Of a DNA stretch of 64,000 bases, positions 56,584-64,000 are shown piece by piece; the stretch's first letter is position 1, and every line of letters starts with the position of its first letter. The translations under genes and the position numbers were made by a program. Below the pieces are notes generated by a model. The model ran no database searches. It had not been told where the DNA came from and saw only the letters and a list, made by a program, of their open reading frames with translations. Origin of the DNA: Flavobacterium anhuiense (lineage in GTDB: Bacteria; Bacteroidota; Bacteroidia; Flavobacteriales; Flavobacteriaceae); contig NZ_JUIV01000006.1 of assembly GCF_004151235.1 (NCBI RefSeq), positions 124,001-188,000 on the forward strand, written 5' to 3'.

Positions 56584-56918
56584 GACATAAAATTTTTAGT
56601 GAATACTTGTTCGAGTTTTCTTTCCCCGTCGTCCGAAACGCAAATTTTTCAAAAGAAAAAACGGGAAAAAAGAAAGCAAAGAACCAGTGGGCGCAAGGAG
56701 CCGGAGTGCTATAAGTCCCGAAGGGCGGCGGGGAGCCGTTATGCGCATGCAGGTGAGGGCGGACACTACTTTGGCTGCCCTTTTAACCCGTTTTGAATTG
56801 GAAGATTTTTATATAATTCTTTGAAAATCAGTATTTATACGCAGCTAAAAACAAATGCAAAGCTGTAGATTTGAGGGTCTTTTTAACTGAAAACCAACCT
56901 CTTAACCAATCGAAAATT
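56584..56918. other. GC-rich non-coding stretch between divergent ssb and SH3-MBL genes
   Basis: Positions about 56680-56790 are strikingly GC-rich compared with both flanks and carry short inverted repeats, including AGGGC ... GCCCT followed by TTTT at about 56755-56782, a weak terminator-like hairpin read rightward. No frame gives a convincing protein. It may hold a small RNA, an origin or transfer site, or just divergent promoters. No oriT consensus recognised. Confidence 0.35.
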
Positions 56919-57122
56919 ATGGGAACGATCAAATACCTTAAATCAGAAACAGCGAAAGTCTATAAAGCAAGCGATGCCGAAGATGTCCTTATCGAACTGC
57001 TCTGGGGAGACCGTGTAGAGATCCTTGACCCCGTACCCCAGAACGGCCTTCTGCGCGTGCACAGCAGATGGGCGCCGTCAGGGTATCTAGACCCCAAATA
57101 CCTTGGGGATAAACCGCTTTAG
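56919..57122 (+). CDS. SH3-like N-terminal part of the SH3-MBL gene, ended by TAG
   Basis: 67 aa starting MGTIKYLKSETAKVYKAS and containing LIELLWGDRVEILD, RVHSRWAPSGYLDPKYLGDK, a bacterial SH3-like fold. It stops at TAG (57120-57122), and the next codons, EVYFIDVGQGDG, are in the same frame and are the normal first strand of the metallo-beta-lactamase domain that follows. The domain boundary is therefore interrupted by one stop codon. I chose the ATG at 56919 over one at 56871 because it starts the SH3 fold directly. Either a nonsense mutation split one gene or two proteins are made. Confidence 0.7.
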   Translation: MGTIKYLKSETAKVYKASDAEDVLIELLWGDRVEILDPVPQNGLLRVHSRWAPSGYLDPKYLGDKPL

Positions 57123-57140
57123 GAGGTTTACTTCATTGAT

Positions 57141-58394
57141 GTGGGACAGGGTGACGGCATACTGATCGTGACCCCTGACCGCAAGCATATCCTGATTGAC
57201 GGGGGCTATACCCGAAAGATGCAGCCCCATGGCAAAAGCGTCGCCGATTTTGTGGACTGGAAGTTTGCCATCGATTACAAGGAGCAGAAAATCGTTATCG
57301 ATGAGATGATCTGCAGCCACTGCGATGCAGACCATTACGGCGGTCTGTGGGACCTGATCAATGCGGCGGAAAATGCCGAACTGGACTGCACAAGCGTTGA
57401 GATCAAGAAATTCTATCATGCGGGGGCAGGCTGGTGGACCAAGGATGGGCAGAGAAGCCTTGGAAAGATCGAAAACGGATATATCAAATCGCTTTTGGAT
57501 GACCGCAATTCCATCATAGCAGGCCTCGAAGGTGGTGAATACAAACTTCAGGGAGAGTGGGCGAAGTTTATGGAATGCATCAAAACGACGCAGGCGGAAT
57601 GCAAAAGGCTGTACTACAATCCCAAAAAAGACTTCGGCCACCTGCCAGGGTATGAAAAAGAGAAACCGCTGTCGATAAAAGTACTCGGTCCGATCGAAAC
57701 CACTGTGCAGGGACAGCCGGCCCTGAAAGACTTTAAAAGCCCTTCCCAGAATACCAATGGGAATTCATTACTGCTCAGGCTGGACTACGGTAGGAGCAGA
57801 ATCCTGCTCACAGGCGATCTGAACCAGAAAAGCCAGCAGCATATACTGGAAGCCCTGGCGGGGAGCACCCAGGAACTGGCAGCCGATGTGGTGAAGTCCT
57901 GCCATCATGGAAGTGATGACTGTTCGTATAGTTTCCTGCAGTACGTGCAGGCTGCAGCCACCATTATCTCCTCGGGAGATGATGAAACGCATGCCCATCC
58001 AAGGCCTAATATAGTCGGCGCATCGGGAGCAACAGGTTTTCGAAAAATCTCAGGTGACAAATTGCTCACGCCGATGATCTACAGCACGGAGATCTCCAGA
58101 AGCCTTAAAATCGGGAATCCCTACAGGGTCAGCTATAAAGACTACCAACATCAGGGAAATATTTTTGACTTGAACCTCTTAGACGAAAAAAAGATACAGG
58201 TATCCTATAAGCAAACCAAATCAGGAGGACTAAATGCGGAAGACAAGACCACTTCCTTATCCAGATTAAGGGTTGCAGATAAATTTGTCTACGGACTGGT
58301 GAACGTGCGCACCGATGGCAATAAGATATTGTGCGCTGTTTTAAACGAAGGCAACAGCAGCTGGGAAATCAAGAGTTTTGAATCAAGATTCTAG
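57141..58394 (+). CDS. ComEC-type metallo-beta-lactamase-fold hydrolase
   Basis: 417 aa from a GTG, in frame with the SH3 part. Metal-binding motifs are SHCDADHYGGLWD (HxxxDH), LLTGDLNQ, KSCHHGSDD and SSGDDETHAHPRP. This is the MBL subtype seen in ComEC/Rec2 and related nucleases or phosphodiesterases; substrate unknown. No signal peptide, so cytoplasmic. The frame runs back through FIDVGQG to the TAG at 57120; if that stop is read through or is an error, the protein is 491 aa. AGGAGG just after the TAG lies 14 bp before the GTG. A terminator follows the gene. Confidence 0.85.
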   Translation: MGQGDGILIVTPDRKHILIDGGYTRKMQPHGKSVADFVDWKFAIDYKEQKIVIDEMICSHCDADHYGGLWDLINAAENAELDCTSVEIKKFYHAGAGWWTKDGQRSLGKIENGYIKSLLDDRNSIIAGLEGGEYKLQGEWAKFMECIKTTQAECKRLYYNPKKDFGHLPGYEKEKPLSIKVLGPIETTVQGQPALKDFKSPSQNTNGNSLLLRLDYGRSRILLTGDLNQKSQQHILEALAGSTQELAADVVKSCHHGSDDCSYSFLQYVQAAATIISSGDDETHAHPRPNIVGASGATGFRKISGDKLLTPMIYSTEISRSLKIGNPYRVSYKDYQHQGNIFDLNLLDEKKIQVSYKQTKSGGLNAEDKTTSLSRLRVADKFVYGLVNVRTDGNKILCAVLNEGNSSWEIKSFESRF

Positions 58395-58433
58395 CCTGCT
58401 GCTTCATTAGATTCTAAATTCTCCAAAGGGCAG

Positions 58434-58459
58434 CACCGCCGAATTCAGCGGTGTTTTTT
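58434..58459 (+). terminator. Rho-independent terminator after the MBL gene
   Basis: CACCGC (58434-58439) pairs with GCGGTG (58448-58453), followed by TTTTTT. Confidence 0.85.
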
Positions 58460-58513
58460 ATGTTTAAATCAGGAAGGCAATAGAGTGTGGAATTGTACTG
58501 CTCACTTTGTGCA

Positions 58514-60037
58514 CTACTGTCTTACATGTTTTCTGAATGACCTGACGATTTCAAAAATGCCAATACTGACCGCTATCCTTGCTATGAAATCCAATAAGGC
58601 GCTCCAGGCACCCAAGACTGCGATATCCTGCATGAAATCAATCCTGTGCAGCGGATTTAAAAACTGTGGAAAGAAAGGAAGATAATTGGTCAGGAAGGTA
58701 TTGATTCCTGTTATGCTTACATCCAGGCCAACTGCTGAAAGGCTGGCTGTAAAAAAGCAGAAAAACAGGAAAGACATTAAAACTGTGACCATACAGGCCT
58801 GAGGCCAGTTAGTGCCGTGGCTGCTGTAAAATTTTGAGACGATGATTGAGAAACGCGATCCTCTATGCCGCTGGTCAGATACTGATTCGTATCTGAAATA
58901 TTTATACAGATAGAGCTGCGAAATCCGGTAGTATTCCGCCTTATCTTTAGTATTGTTCTGTTTAGCGGCTGAAGAGTACAGGTCATTGTATATATTATAG
59001 TAATTCAGAAAATCATCTGTGGAGTTGACATCTGGAATCTGGGAATTTATAAGTTTAACAGCAGACAGGTCGGAGTTAAGTAATTTCAATGCATATCTTT
59101 CAAACATTATGCTTTTTAATTCCAATATGCCTGCAGAGGAGTTGTTAATGGTAAATTCTGCTGAGAGGTCATCGTAATACTCCAGAAAATCGGTATAGTA
59201 GTTCTGTTCTATAAATTCCCTGAATCTTAAAACAGGGTGGTAGCCGCTGTAAATTTCCAGTGTGCTTATGCCTTTTCTGTAGAGTGCGTGCACAATCTGC
59301 AGCTCGTTATGATGAACTTTGTCAAATTCGCTGTATGCCTTGATATACTTTTCCAGCGTCTGGTCTGTAAATCTTTTGACCCCGACCGGCCTTAGTTTGG
59401 AAAAATAGAATTTACCGTCGTTATTGAGATCATTGAATTCTATTTTTTTATTGATGATATTATTGAAATCAAGCCGTGAGGAAACATTATAATAGCCAGA
59501 AAGGCTGATATTGTTGATGACCGCTTTTTTCGCAAAAATAGTTGCACCTGAAGAAGAATCGACGGCCAGCGTATCTACAAGGAGAAATTTACCCGATAAA
59601 GAAATCTGCGTTTTTTCATTTAACGGCTTGAGGTCAAGAACCTGAATAAAGCCGCCTTCTATAGTGATGCCATTTGTAGATTCTGTTTTGGAAAGCGTAA
59701 GGTATTTTAATTTACAGTGATTTATGGTAAGCCCCTGATGAAAAAGGCAGTTGTTGAAAATTAGTCCAGCGCCTTCAATATCAAAAACGATGAATTCCTT
59801 TTCAAAGGAACAGTGCCTGAATTCCACCCTGTCTGCCATGGTTGTGTTCTTTATGAAAACATCATCAAAATGACAGTTGGAAAAAGTGACAGGTTCGTTG
59901 ATACTGTCCACCTCTATGATCAGTATTCCTTCGATTTTCCTATCTGTGATATGTTTGGTGGCATACGGTGTTACTGCGCTGATTAAAGCTGTGTTGCGTA
60001 AGAGTTTCAGGATATCTGCCGGAATGCTGTTTTCCAA
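58514..60037 (-). CDS. Beta-helix-like N-domain with C-terminal membrane helices, unknown function
   Basis: 507 aa. Residues about 45-205 consist of short repeated strands (VTFSNCHFDDVFIKN, VEFRHCSFEKEFIVFD, LIFNNCLFHQGLTINH) like a pentapeptide-repeat or right-handed beta-helix domain. A helical stretch follows to about 395, then membrane helices (about 410-435 MVTVLMSFLFFCFFTASL and about 475-500). No signal peptide. It resembles no family I can name; pentapeptide proteins with a terminal ion-channel-like module are a loose analogy. Base composition is more AT-rich than its island neighbours, suggesting a separate origin. Divergent from xseA. Confidence 0.75.
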   Translation of the reverse strand: MENSIPADILKLLRNTALISAVTPYATKHITDRKIEGILIIEVDSINEPVTFSNCHFDDVFIKNTTMADRVEFRHCSFEKEFIVFDIEGAGLIFNNCLFHQGLTINHCKLKYLTLSKTESTNGITIEGGFIQVLDLKPLNEKTQISLSGKFLLVDTLAVDSSSGATIFAKKAVINNISLSGYYNVSSRLDFNNIINKKIEFNDLNNDGKFYFSKLRPVGVKRFTDQTLEKYIKAYSEFDKVHHNELQIVHALYRKGISTLEIYSGYHPVLRFREFIEQNYYTDFLEYYDDLSAEFTINNSSAGILELKSIMFERYALKLLNSDLSAVKLINSQIPDVNSTDDFLNYYNIYNDLYSSAAKQNNTKDKAEYYRISQLYLYKYFRYESVSDQRHRGSRFSIIVSKFYSSHGTNWPQACMVTVLMSFLFFCFFTASLSAVGLDVSITGINTFLTNYLPFFPQFLNPLHRIDFMQDIAVLGAWSALLDFIARIAVSIGIFEIVRSFRKHVRQ

Positions 60038-60218
60038 GAGTATGATTTTTTTAATTTAAAGACCTTGTGCTTGTGCTCGAATAGTTATTTCAAAGATAGT
60101 GAATTTATATTGTCAGAATAATTGTTCAAAGCAGCGGCAGGTGTATTTTGAGATTTCGCACTATAGTAGTATCTTAGCAGAGAATGAAAAGTACGCCCTG
60201 CAAAGGCTAACAGCAATT

Positions 60219-61655
60219 ATGGGACCCGAACAGTATATCAGACTCTCACAGCTCAACGACCAGATCCAGGACACGATCAATTCCCGCTTCAAGGGACAGA
60301 CGTACTGGGTTGTGGCTGATATCACCAACCATTCCTTCAAGGCCGACAAGAAGATCCATTACTTTGAGCTGGTGGAGAAATCAGCCAGCAGCAGCGCGAT
60401 TACAGCCAAAATACTGGGCAAGTCGTGGGGAGCCGGAGCGCTGAAGATCCTTGATTTTGAAATCGCAACCGGACAGCGCTTCAGCAACAACCTTCATGTG
60501 CTGGTGCAGGTGAGCGTGGACTACCATCCCCTGTATGGCCTGTCGGTGAACCTTCTGGACATCGACAGCAATTTCATGCTCGGCATACTGGAGCAGCAGC
60601 GCAATGCCACACTGGCAAGGCTGACAAGAGAGAATGATTTCATACACAAAGAAGGCGAGGGGTATTCCACCCTCAACAGCCGTCTGAAGCTTCCTGCGGT
60701 CATCCAGAGGGTGGCGGTAATCTCTTCAAGCAGTTCTGCGGGAAACGAGGATTTCCGCCACACGATGCAGCATAACGATTTCGGGTATGTCTTTCAGATC
60801 GATGACTATCATACAGTCGTGCAGGGCGACAACAACGCCAAGCTGTTCCTAAACAAGCTTATCGAGGTCTACAACACCGGTATTTCTTACGATGCCATTG
60901 TCATTACAAGGGGAGGCGGATCGCAGTCCGATTTCCTGATTTTTGACAACTACAATATCGGAAGGGCTGTCGCCAAGTTACCCATTCCAGTGATCACCGG
61001 AATCGGACACCAGAAAAACGTCAGCATCACCGACCTTATGGCGCATACCCATACCAAAACCCCGACCAAGGCGGCGGAGTTCATCATAGCGCACAACCGC
61101 AGTTTTGAGCAGCACATCCTCTCCCTGCAAAGGACCATAGCCATGAAATCGCAGCAGCTTTTCCTCCGATATTACAAAGAACTCAGCGAACTTAAAAGTA
61201 TGGTCAGCCACAATGCAAGGGAACTGATCGCCGCGCAGAAAGAAGAGCTTGTGCTGCAAAAGCAGCATATTTCGCAGGCAAGCCGAAACCTGCTGGCGAA
61301 AGAAAGGCAGAACCTGCTGCTGAGTGCCCAAAAAGCACTGCAAAGGCCGCAGCGCATCATCCAGCAGCAAAAAAGCGACCTTGAATATTTAAAAGGCAGC
61401 CTGAAGATCTTTACCGTCCAGTACCTGCGCAGCCGAAAACTCCAGCTGGAGGATCACCGGAAAACCATAAAACTGCTGTCCCCGCAGAATGTGCTGAAAA
61501 GAGGGTATGCCGTGATACGTAAAAACAGCAAAATTGCAAACGGGGCTGAGAACATACAAGAAGGAGAGGAAATAGAGATAGTACTAAAAGATGCCATACT
61601 TAAAAGTACGGTCAATGAAAAAATACAATACGATGGAAAACACACTGACTTATGA
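60219..61655 (+). CDS. xseA: Exodeoxyribonuclease VII large subunit
   Basis: 478 aa from the ATG at 60219 (MGPEQYIRLSQLNDQIQ), where homology to XseA begins; the frame is open 40 codons further up. N-terminal OB-fold (about 20-115), then the catalytic domain with TRGGGSQSDFLIFD, VITGIGHQKNVSITDLMAH and TPTKAAEFII, all core XseA motifs, and a long coiled coil that binds XseB, ending in LKRGYAVI. It degrades single-stranded DNA to oligonucleotides. The gene overlaps xseB by 23 bp. Presence within the GC-rich island suggests an element-borne copy. Confidence 0.92.
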   Translation: MGPEQYIRLSQLNDQIQDTINSRFKGQTYWVVADITNHSFKADKKIHYFELVEKSASSSAITAKILGKSWGAGALKILDFEIATGQRFSNNLHVLVQVSVDYHPLYGLSVNLLDIDSNFMLGILEQQRNATLARLTRENDFIHKEGEGYSTLNSRLKLPAVIQRVAVISSSSSAGNEDFRHTMQHNDFGYVFQIDDYHTVVQGDNNAKLFLNKLIEVYNTGISYDAIVITRGGGSQSDFLIFDNYNIGRAVAKLPIPVITGIGHQKNVSITDLMAHTHTKTPTKAAEFIIAHNRSFEQHILSLQRTIAMKSQQLFLRYYKELSELKSMVSHNARELIAAQKEELVLQKQHISQASRNLLAKERQNLLLSAQKALQRPQRIIQQQKSDLEYLKGSLKIFTVQYLRSRKLQLEDHRKTIKLLSPQNVLKRGYAVIRKNSKIANGAENIQEGEEIEIVLKDAILKSTVNEKIQYDGKHTDL

Positions 61656-61839
61656 GGCAGCAGCCAAAGAGCTGGCCCTGATTGCAAAAGAAATGGAAGA
61701 TGAGAGCATCTCTGTGGACGAGCTGGCGGCCAAAGTGAAAAGGGCATCCGAGCTCATCGAGTTCTGCCAGGCAAAACTAAAATCCACCGAGGCGGAAGTG
61801 GCCAAAATCATCAGCGGAATGGAGAACCCGAAGGAGTAA
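61633..61839 (+). CDS. xseB: Exodeoxyribonuclease VII small subunit
   Basis: 68 aa starting MENTLTYEAAAKELALI, with ISVDELAAKVKRASELIEFCQAKLK, the standard two-helix XseB. I chose the ATG at 61633 rather than those at 61591 or 61615 because the family starts just before the Tyr-Glu-x-Ala helix. It overlaps the xseA end by 23 bp, allowing coupled synthesis. Several copies bind one XseA. Confidence 0.9.
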   Translation: MENTLTYEAAAKELALIAKEMEDESISVDELAAKVKRASELIEFCQAKLKSTEAEVAKIISGMENPKE

Positions 61840-61954
61840 AGACGGCGCCTGCATACTAAAAAGGCATTTTCCGGCGTTATAGTATCAGATATAAGCCGAT
61901 CAAACGCCTGTAACGAATACCGTTCTGCAGGAGAGATACAAGCCTAAAAACGTA

Positions 61955-61992
61955 CAAAAGCCCAGCCGCTGATAACAGCACTGGGCTTTTGC
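61955..61992. terminator. Bidirectional intrinsic terminator
   Basis: CAAAAGCCCAG pairs with CTGGGCTTTTG around a GC-containing loop. It has A's to the left and T's to the right and sits between the convergent xseB and helicase genes, so it can end both transcripts. Confidence 0.85.
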
Positions 61993-62022
61993 ATTGATAA
62001 TGATCAAACAAAAAAAACTAAA

Positions 62023-62079
62023 AAGCTAAAAATAAACAGAGAAGCTAAAAGATAACAAATAAGCTAAAAATAAATAAAA
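62023..62079. repeat. Three 19-bp tandem repeats
   Basis: AAGCTAAAA(A/G)ATAA... begins at 62023, 62042 and 62061, a strict 19-bp period, with a weaker fourth unit before it. It lies between the terminator and the helicase stop codon in non-coding DNA. Iteron-like in spacing, but it could be slippage. Confidence 0.8.
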
Positions 62080-62096
62080 ACGAATCTTAAGGTTTC

Positions 62097-64000
62097 TCAA
62101 AGTTTCCACCACTTTTTTGCATCCTTTTTGTCTTTTTGAGTATTTTCATCCGGCTCCGCATCAAAAATAGCATCGGGGGAAAATTCCGGATTGTCCTTCG
62201 TTTGCAGTGCAGGGTCCTGCCCAAAAGGGTCAGGAGCTGTTTTCAGATGCTCGGCAAGTTCCAGAAGTTCCTTCGGCCCTTCTGAATCCCCGCTGTCCTC
62301 GGAAAAGGCGGTCAGATGCCTGAAGCCGAAATCGATGGGCTTTACTTTTCCAATATCGAAAAAATCCACCAGATATTCCTTTTTCTCCAGATTCACCGTC
62401 TGTATTCTTCCTTTATTCCAGATCGGATGCAGGACCATATCGCCTTCGCGGAAAGCGGTGTTTTCCGAAGGCTGAGCAGCGCCCAGGCTGTTTCGGCTGT
62501 TTTCTATGATCTGCTGGGAGAGCACCCCTTTTCGGACATAGAATTCCTCCTTGATTTCAAAAAGAAACCTTGAAGGATATTTATTGAGTCCCGTGGTAAA
62601 ATTAAAGCCTTCGGAATCGGTCATGTAGAAGCGTTTTTCGGCGCGTGTGACGGCCACATACATGAGCCTTCTTTCTTCTTCAATGGCACGCGCCCTTCTT
62701 TCCTTGACCGACAGTGCGCTCGGCAGCACGCCCTCCGTGAAACCGCATAGGAAGACATAAGGGAATTCAAGCCCTTTGGAAATGTGTATGGTCATCAGTT
62801 TGACCTTGTCCTGATTGTCGGTATCGGCATCCAGATCGGTATACAGCGATACTTCCTGCAGGTATTCGATGATGTCCACAGGAGCGTTGTTTTCCTTTTC
62901 GAGCAGCAGCATGGAATTGACAAGCTCCTTGATGTTCTCCAGCCTGTCCTCGTCACCGTCTTTGCGGTAGAGCTCGGAAAGCCCGCTTTTATCGAGTATG
63001 ATCTTCACAAGGTCCGATATGGATTTCGTTTTGGCTGTTTCGCGCAGTTCTGCAATCAGCCCCAGAAATTCAACAGCGCCTTTTTTTGCCAGTTCCTTGT
63101 CTGTTATATTGTTTTCGAGTGCCTGCAGGAGCGATAGGTTCTGTTCGCCTGCCAGAAGGCTGAGCCTTTCAAGGAATTTTTTGCCCAGTCCTCTTGAAGG
63201 ATGGTTGTGCATGCGCAGGAAAGAGAAATTGTCCCCCTGTACGATAAGCCTTAAAAGGGAGAGTACGTCCTTGATCTCTTTTCTTTCAAAGAAACGGATG
63301 CCCCCAAAAATGGCGTAGGGAATATTGTCCTTGATCAGCGCCTGCTCAATATTTCTGGAAAGATGGTTGGAGCGGTACAGTATGGTTATATCAGAATACG
63401 AAGCCTGCTCAGCCTGCAGTATCTCCTTGATTTCAGCGGCTATCCACCGGCTCTCCTCAAAGTCATTCTTTCCGTGAAAGTGCACCACTTCAAATCCTTG
63501 AGGCTTGTCGGTGACCATGTCCTTATCCACCCTTACCGTATTGTTCTTGATGATGTGGTTCCCGATCTTCAGGATGTTCGGCGTGGAGCGGTAATTGCGG
63601 TTCATGATAATGGTCTGCGTATCGGGGAACATGCTGTCAAACTCCACCAGATATTCGGGCTTGGCACCGCGCCATTCGTAGATGGTCTGGTCTGGATCCC
63701 CGACAAGGAAAAGGTTCTGGTGCAGGCGCGAGAGCATTTCCACCAGATGGAACTGGTTCTCGGAGCTGTCCTGCGCCTCATCCACCTGAATATAATGCAG
63801 GTTTTCCTGCCATTTCAAAAGCACATCGGGGTTGGTGTCCAGAATAAAAGCCGTGAAATGGATCAGATCATCAAAATCCAAGGCATAGTTGCGTTTGAGC
63901 TTGTCCAGATAAATCTGGAAGATACGGCTGGAGAGCGAATCGCTTTCATCCGGTTCAAAGCCTTTGTTTTCAAGGATATAGCCCAGGTAATTTGAAGTGC
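62097..64000 (-). CDS. UvrD/PcrA-type ATP-dependent helicase (5' end outside window)
   Basis: At least 634 residues are visible; the frame is open to the right edge, so the N-terminal P-loop (Walker A) is not seen. Superfamily 1A motifs: VDEAQDSSENQ (II), LVGDPDQTIYEWRGAKPE (III), NRNYRSTPNIL (IV), TIHISKGLEFPYVFLCGF (V) and EERRLMYVAVTRAEKRFY (VI). The C-terminus carries a Tudor-like segment (MVLHPIWNKGRIQTVN) as in UvrD/PcrA, then an acidic-basic tail. It unwinds DNA 3' to 5', in repair or element replication. Convergent with xseAB. Confidence 0.92.
   Translation of the reverse strand, partial: TSNYLGYILENKGFEPDESDSLSSRIFQIYLDKLKRNYALDFDDLIHFTAFILDTNPDVLLKWQENLHYIQVDEAQDSSENQFHLVEMLSRLHQNLFLVGDPDQTIYEWRGAKPEYLVEFDSMFPDTQTIIMNRNYRSTPNILKIGNHIIKNNTVRVDKDMVTDKPQGFEVVHFHGKNDFEESRWIAAEIKEILQAEQASYSDITILYRSNHLSRNIEQALIKDNIPYAIFGGIRFFERKEIKDVLSLLRLIVQGDNFSFLRMHNHPSRGLGKKFLERLSLLAGEQNLSLLQALENNITDKELAKKGAVEFLGLIAELRETAKTKSISDLVKIILDKSGLSELYRKDGDEDRLENIKELVNSMLLLEKENNAPVDIIEYLQEVSLYTDLDADTDNQDKVKLMTIHISKGLEFPYVFLCGFTEGVLPSALSVKERRARAIEEERRLMYVAVTRAEKRFYMTDSEGFNFTTGLNKYPSRFLFEIKEEFYVRKGVLSQQIIENSRNSLGAAQPSENTAFREGDMVLHPIWNKGRIQTVNLEKKEYLVDFFDIGKVKPIDFGFRHLTAFSEDSGDSEGPKELLELAEHLKTAPDPFGQDPALQTKDNPEFSPDAIFDAEPDENTQKDKKDAKKWWKL

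Noticed and set aside
62023..62079. Possible CRISPR array
   Set aside because: 19-bp units follow one another with no spacers and no cas genes nearby.

Overview
The window looks like a chromosome segment of a Flavobacterium-type Bacteroidota. It is AT-rich, it carries SusC/SusD outer-membrane uptake genes, Bacteroidota-only families (DUF6377, DUF5916, DUF3570, DUF4266, PcfJ/PcfK-type mobile-element genes) and TAnnTTTG promoter-like boxes, and it shows no consistent Shine-Dalgarno sequences. No rRNA gene, complete tRNA or CRISPR array was seen.

Left part (1-15 kb): the tail of a DUF1254-type protein; a ClC-family chloride channel; a frameshifted hemerythrin-domain pseudogene; a three-gene leftward HAE1-type RND efflux operon (adaptor, pump, outer-membrane factor); a truncated erythromycin-esterase-like ORF; a 3'-tRNA-like fragment with its terminator, possibly an old integration boundary; a small orphan gene with a paralogue 43 kb away; a BCCT transporter; and a LytS/LytTR two-component pair.

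Middle (15-36 kb): a rearranged starch/maltodextrin utilisation locus. It holds a DUF6377 SusR-like regulator, a GH97 SusB-like alpha-glucosidase, SusC, SusD, a short SusE-like lipoprotein and, on the other strand, a GH13 SusA-like amylase. A DUF5916 outer-membrane protein gene is present twice in inverted orientation: intact at 31.3-33.9 kb and as a decayed copy at 16.9-17.9 kb. A 1.7 kb zone of decayed DNA lies at 28.4-30.1 kb.

36-49 kb: a large serine recombinase gene, then a CzcA-type metal efflux locus (small exported protein, RND-TolC fusion, adaptor). A second, decayed copy of the recombinase 3' end lies beyond it. Next is a compact leftward operon encoding a secreted thioredoxin, ApbE, a tiny lipoprotein ending in GGGCGCN and a DUF3570 beta-barrel. 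I regard this as the most interesting candidate for a poorly described extracytoplasmic redox or metal system. It is followed by a scar of three truncated genes (BON, DUF421, xanthine-dehydrogenase-like).

49-64 kb: sequence that reads visibly richer in GC, with integrative-conjugative-element traits: PcfJ, PcfK, a DUF7222-like protein, SSB, a multi-PAS kinase with receiver, an SH3-MBL gene split by an in-frame TAG, a beta-helix-like membrane protein, exonuclease VII subunits and a UvrD-type helicase running off the right edge. Relaxase, mating-pore and integrase genes are not in view, so the element call is an inference.
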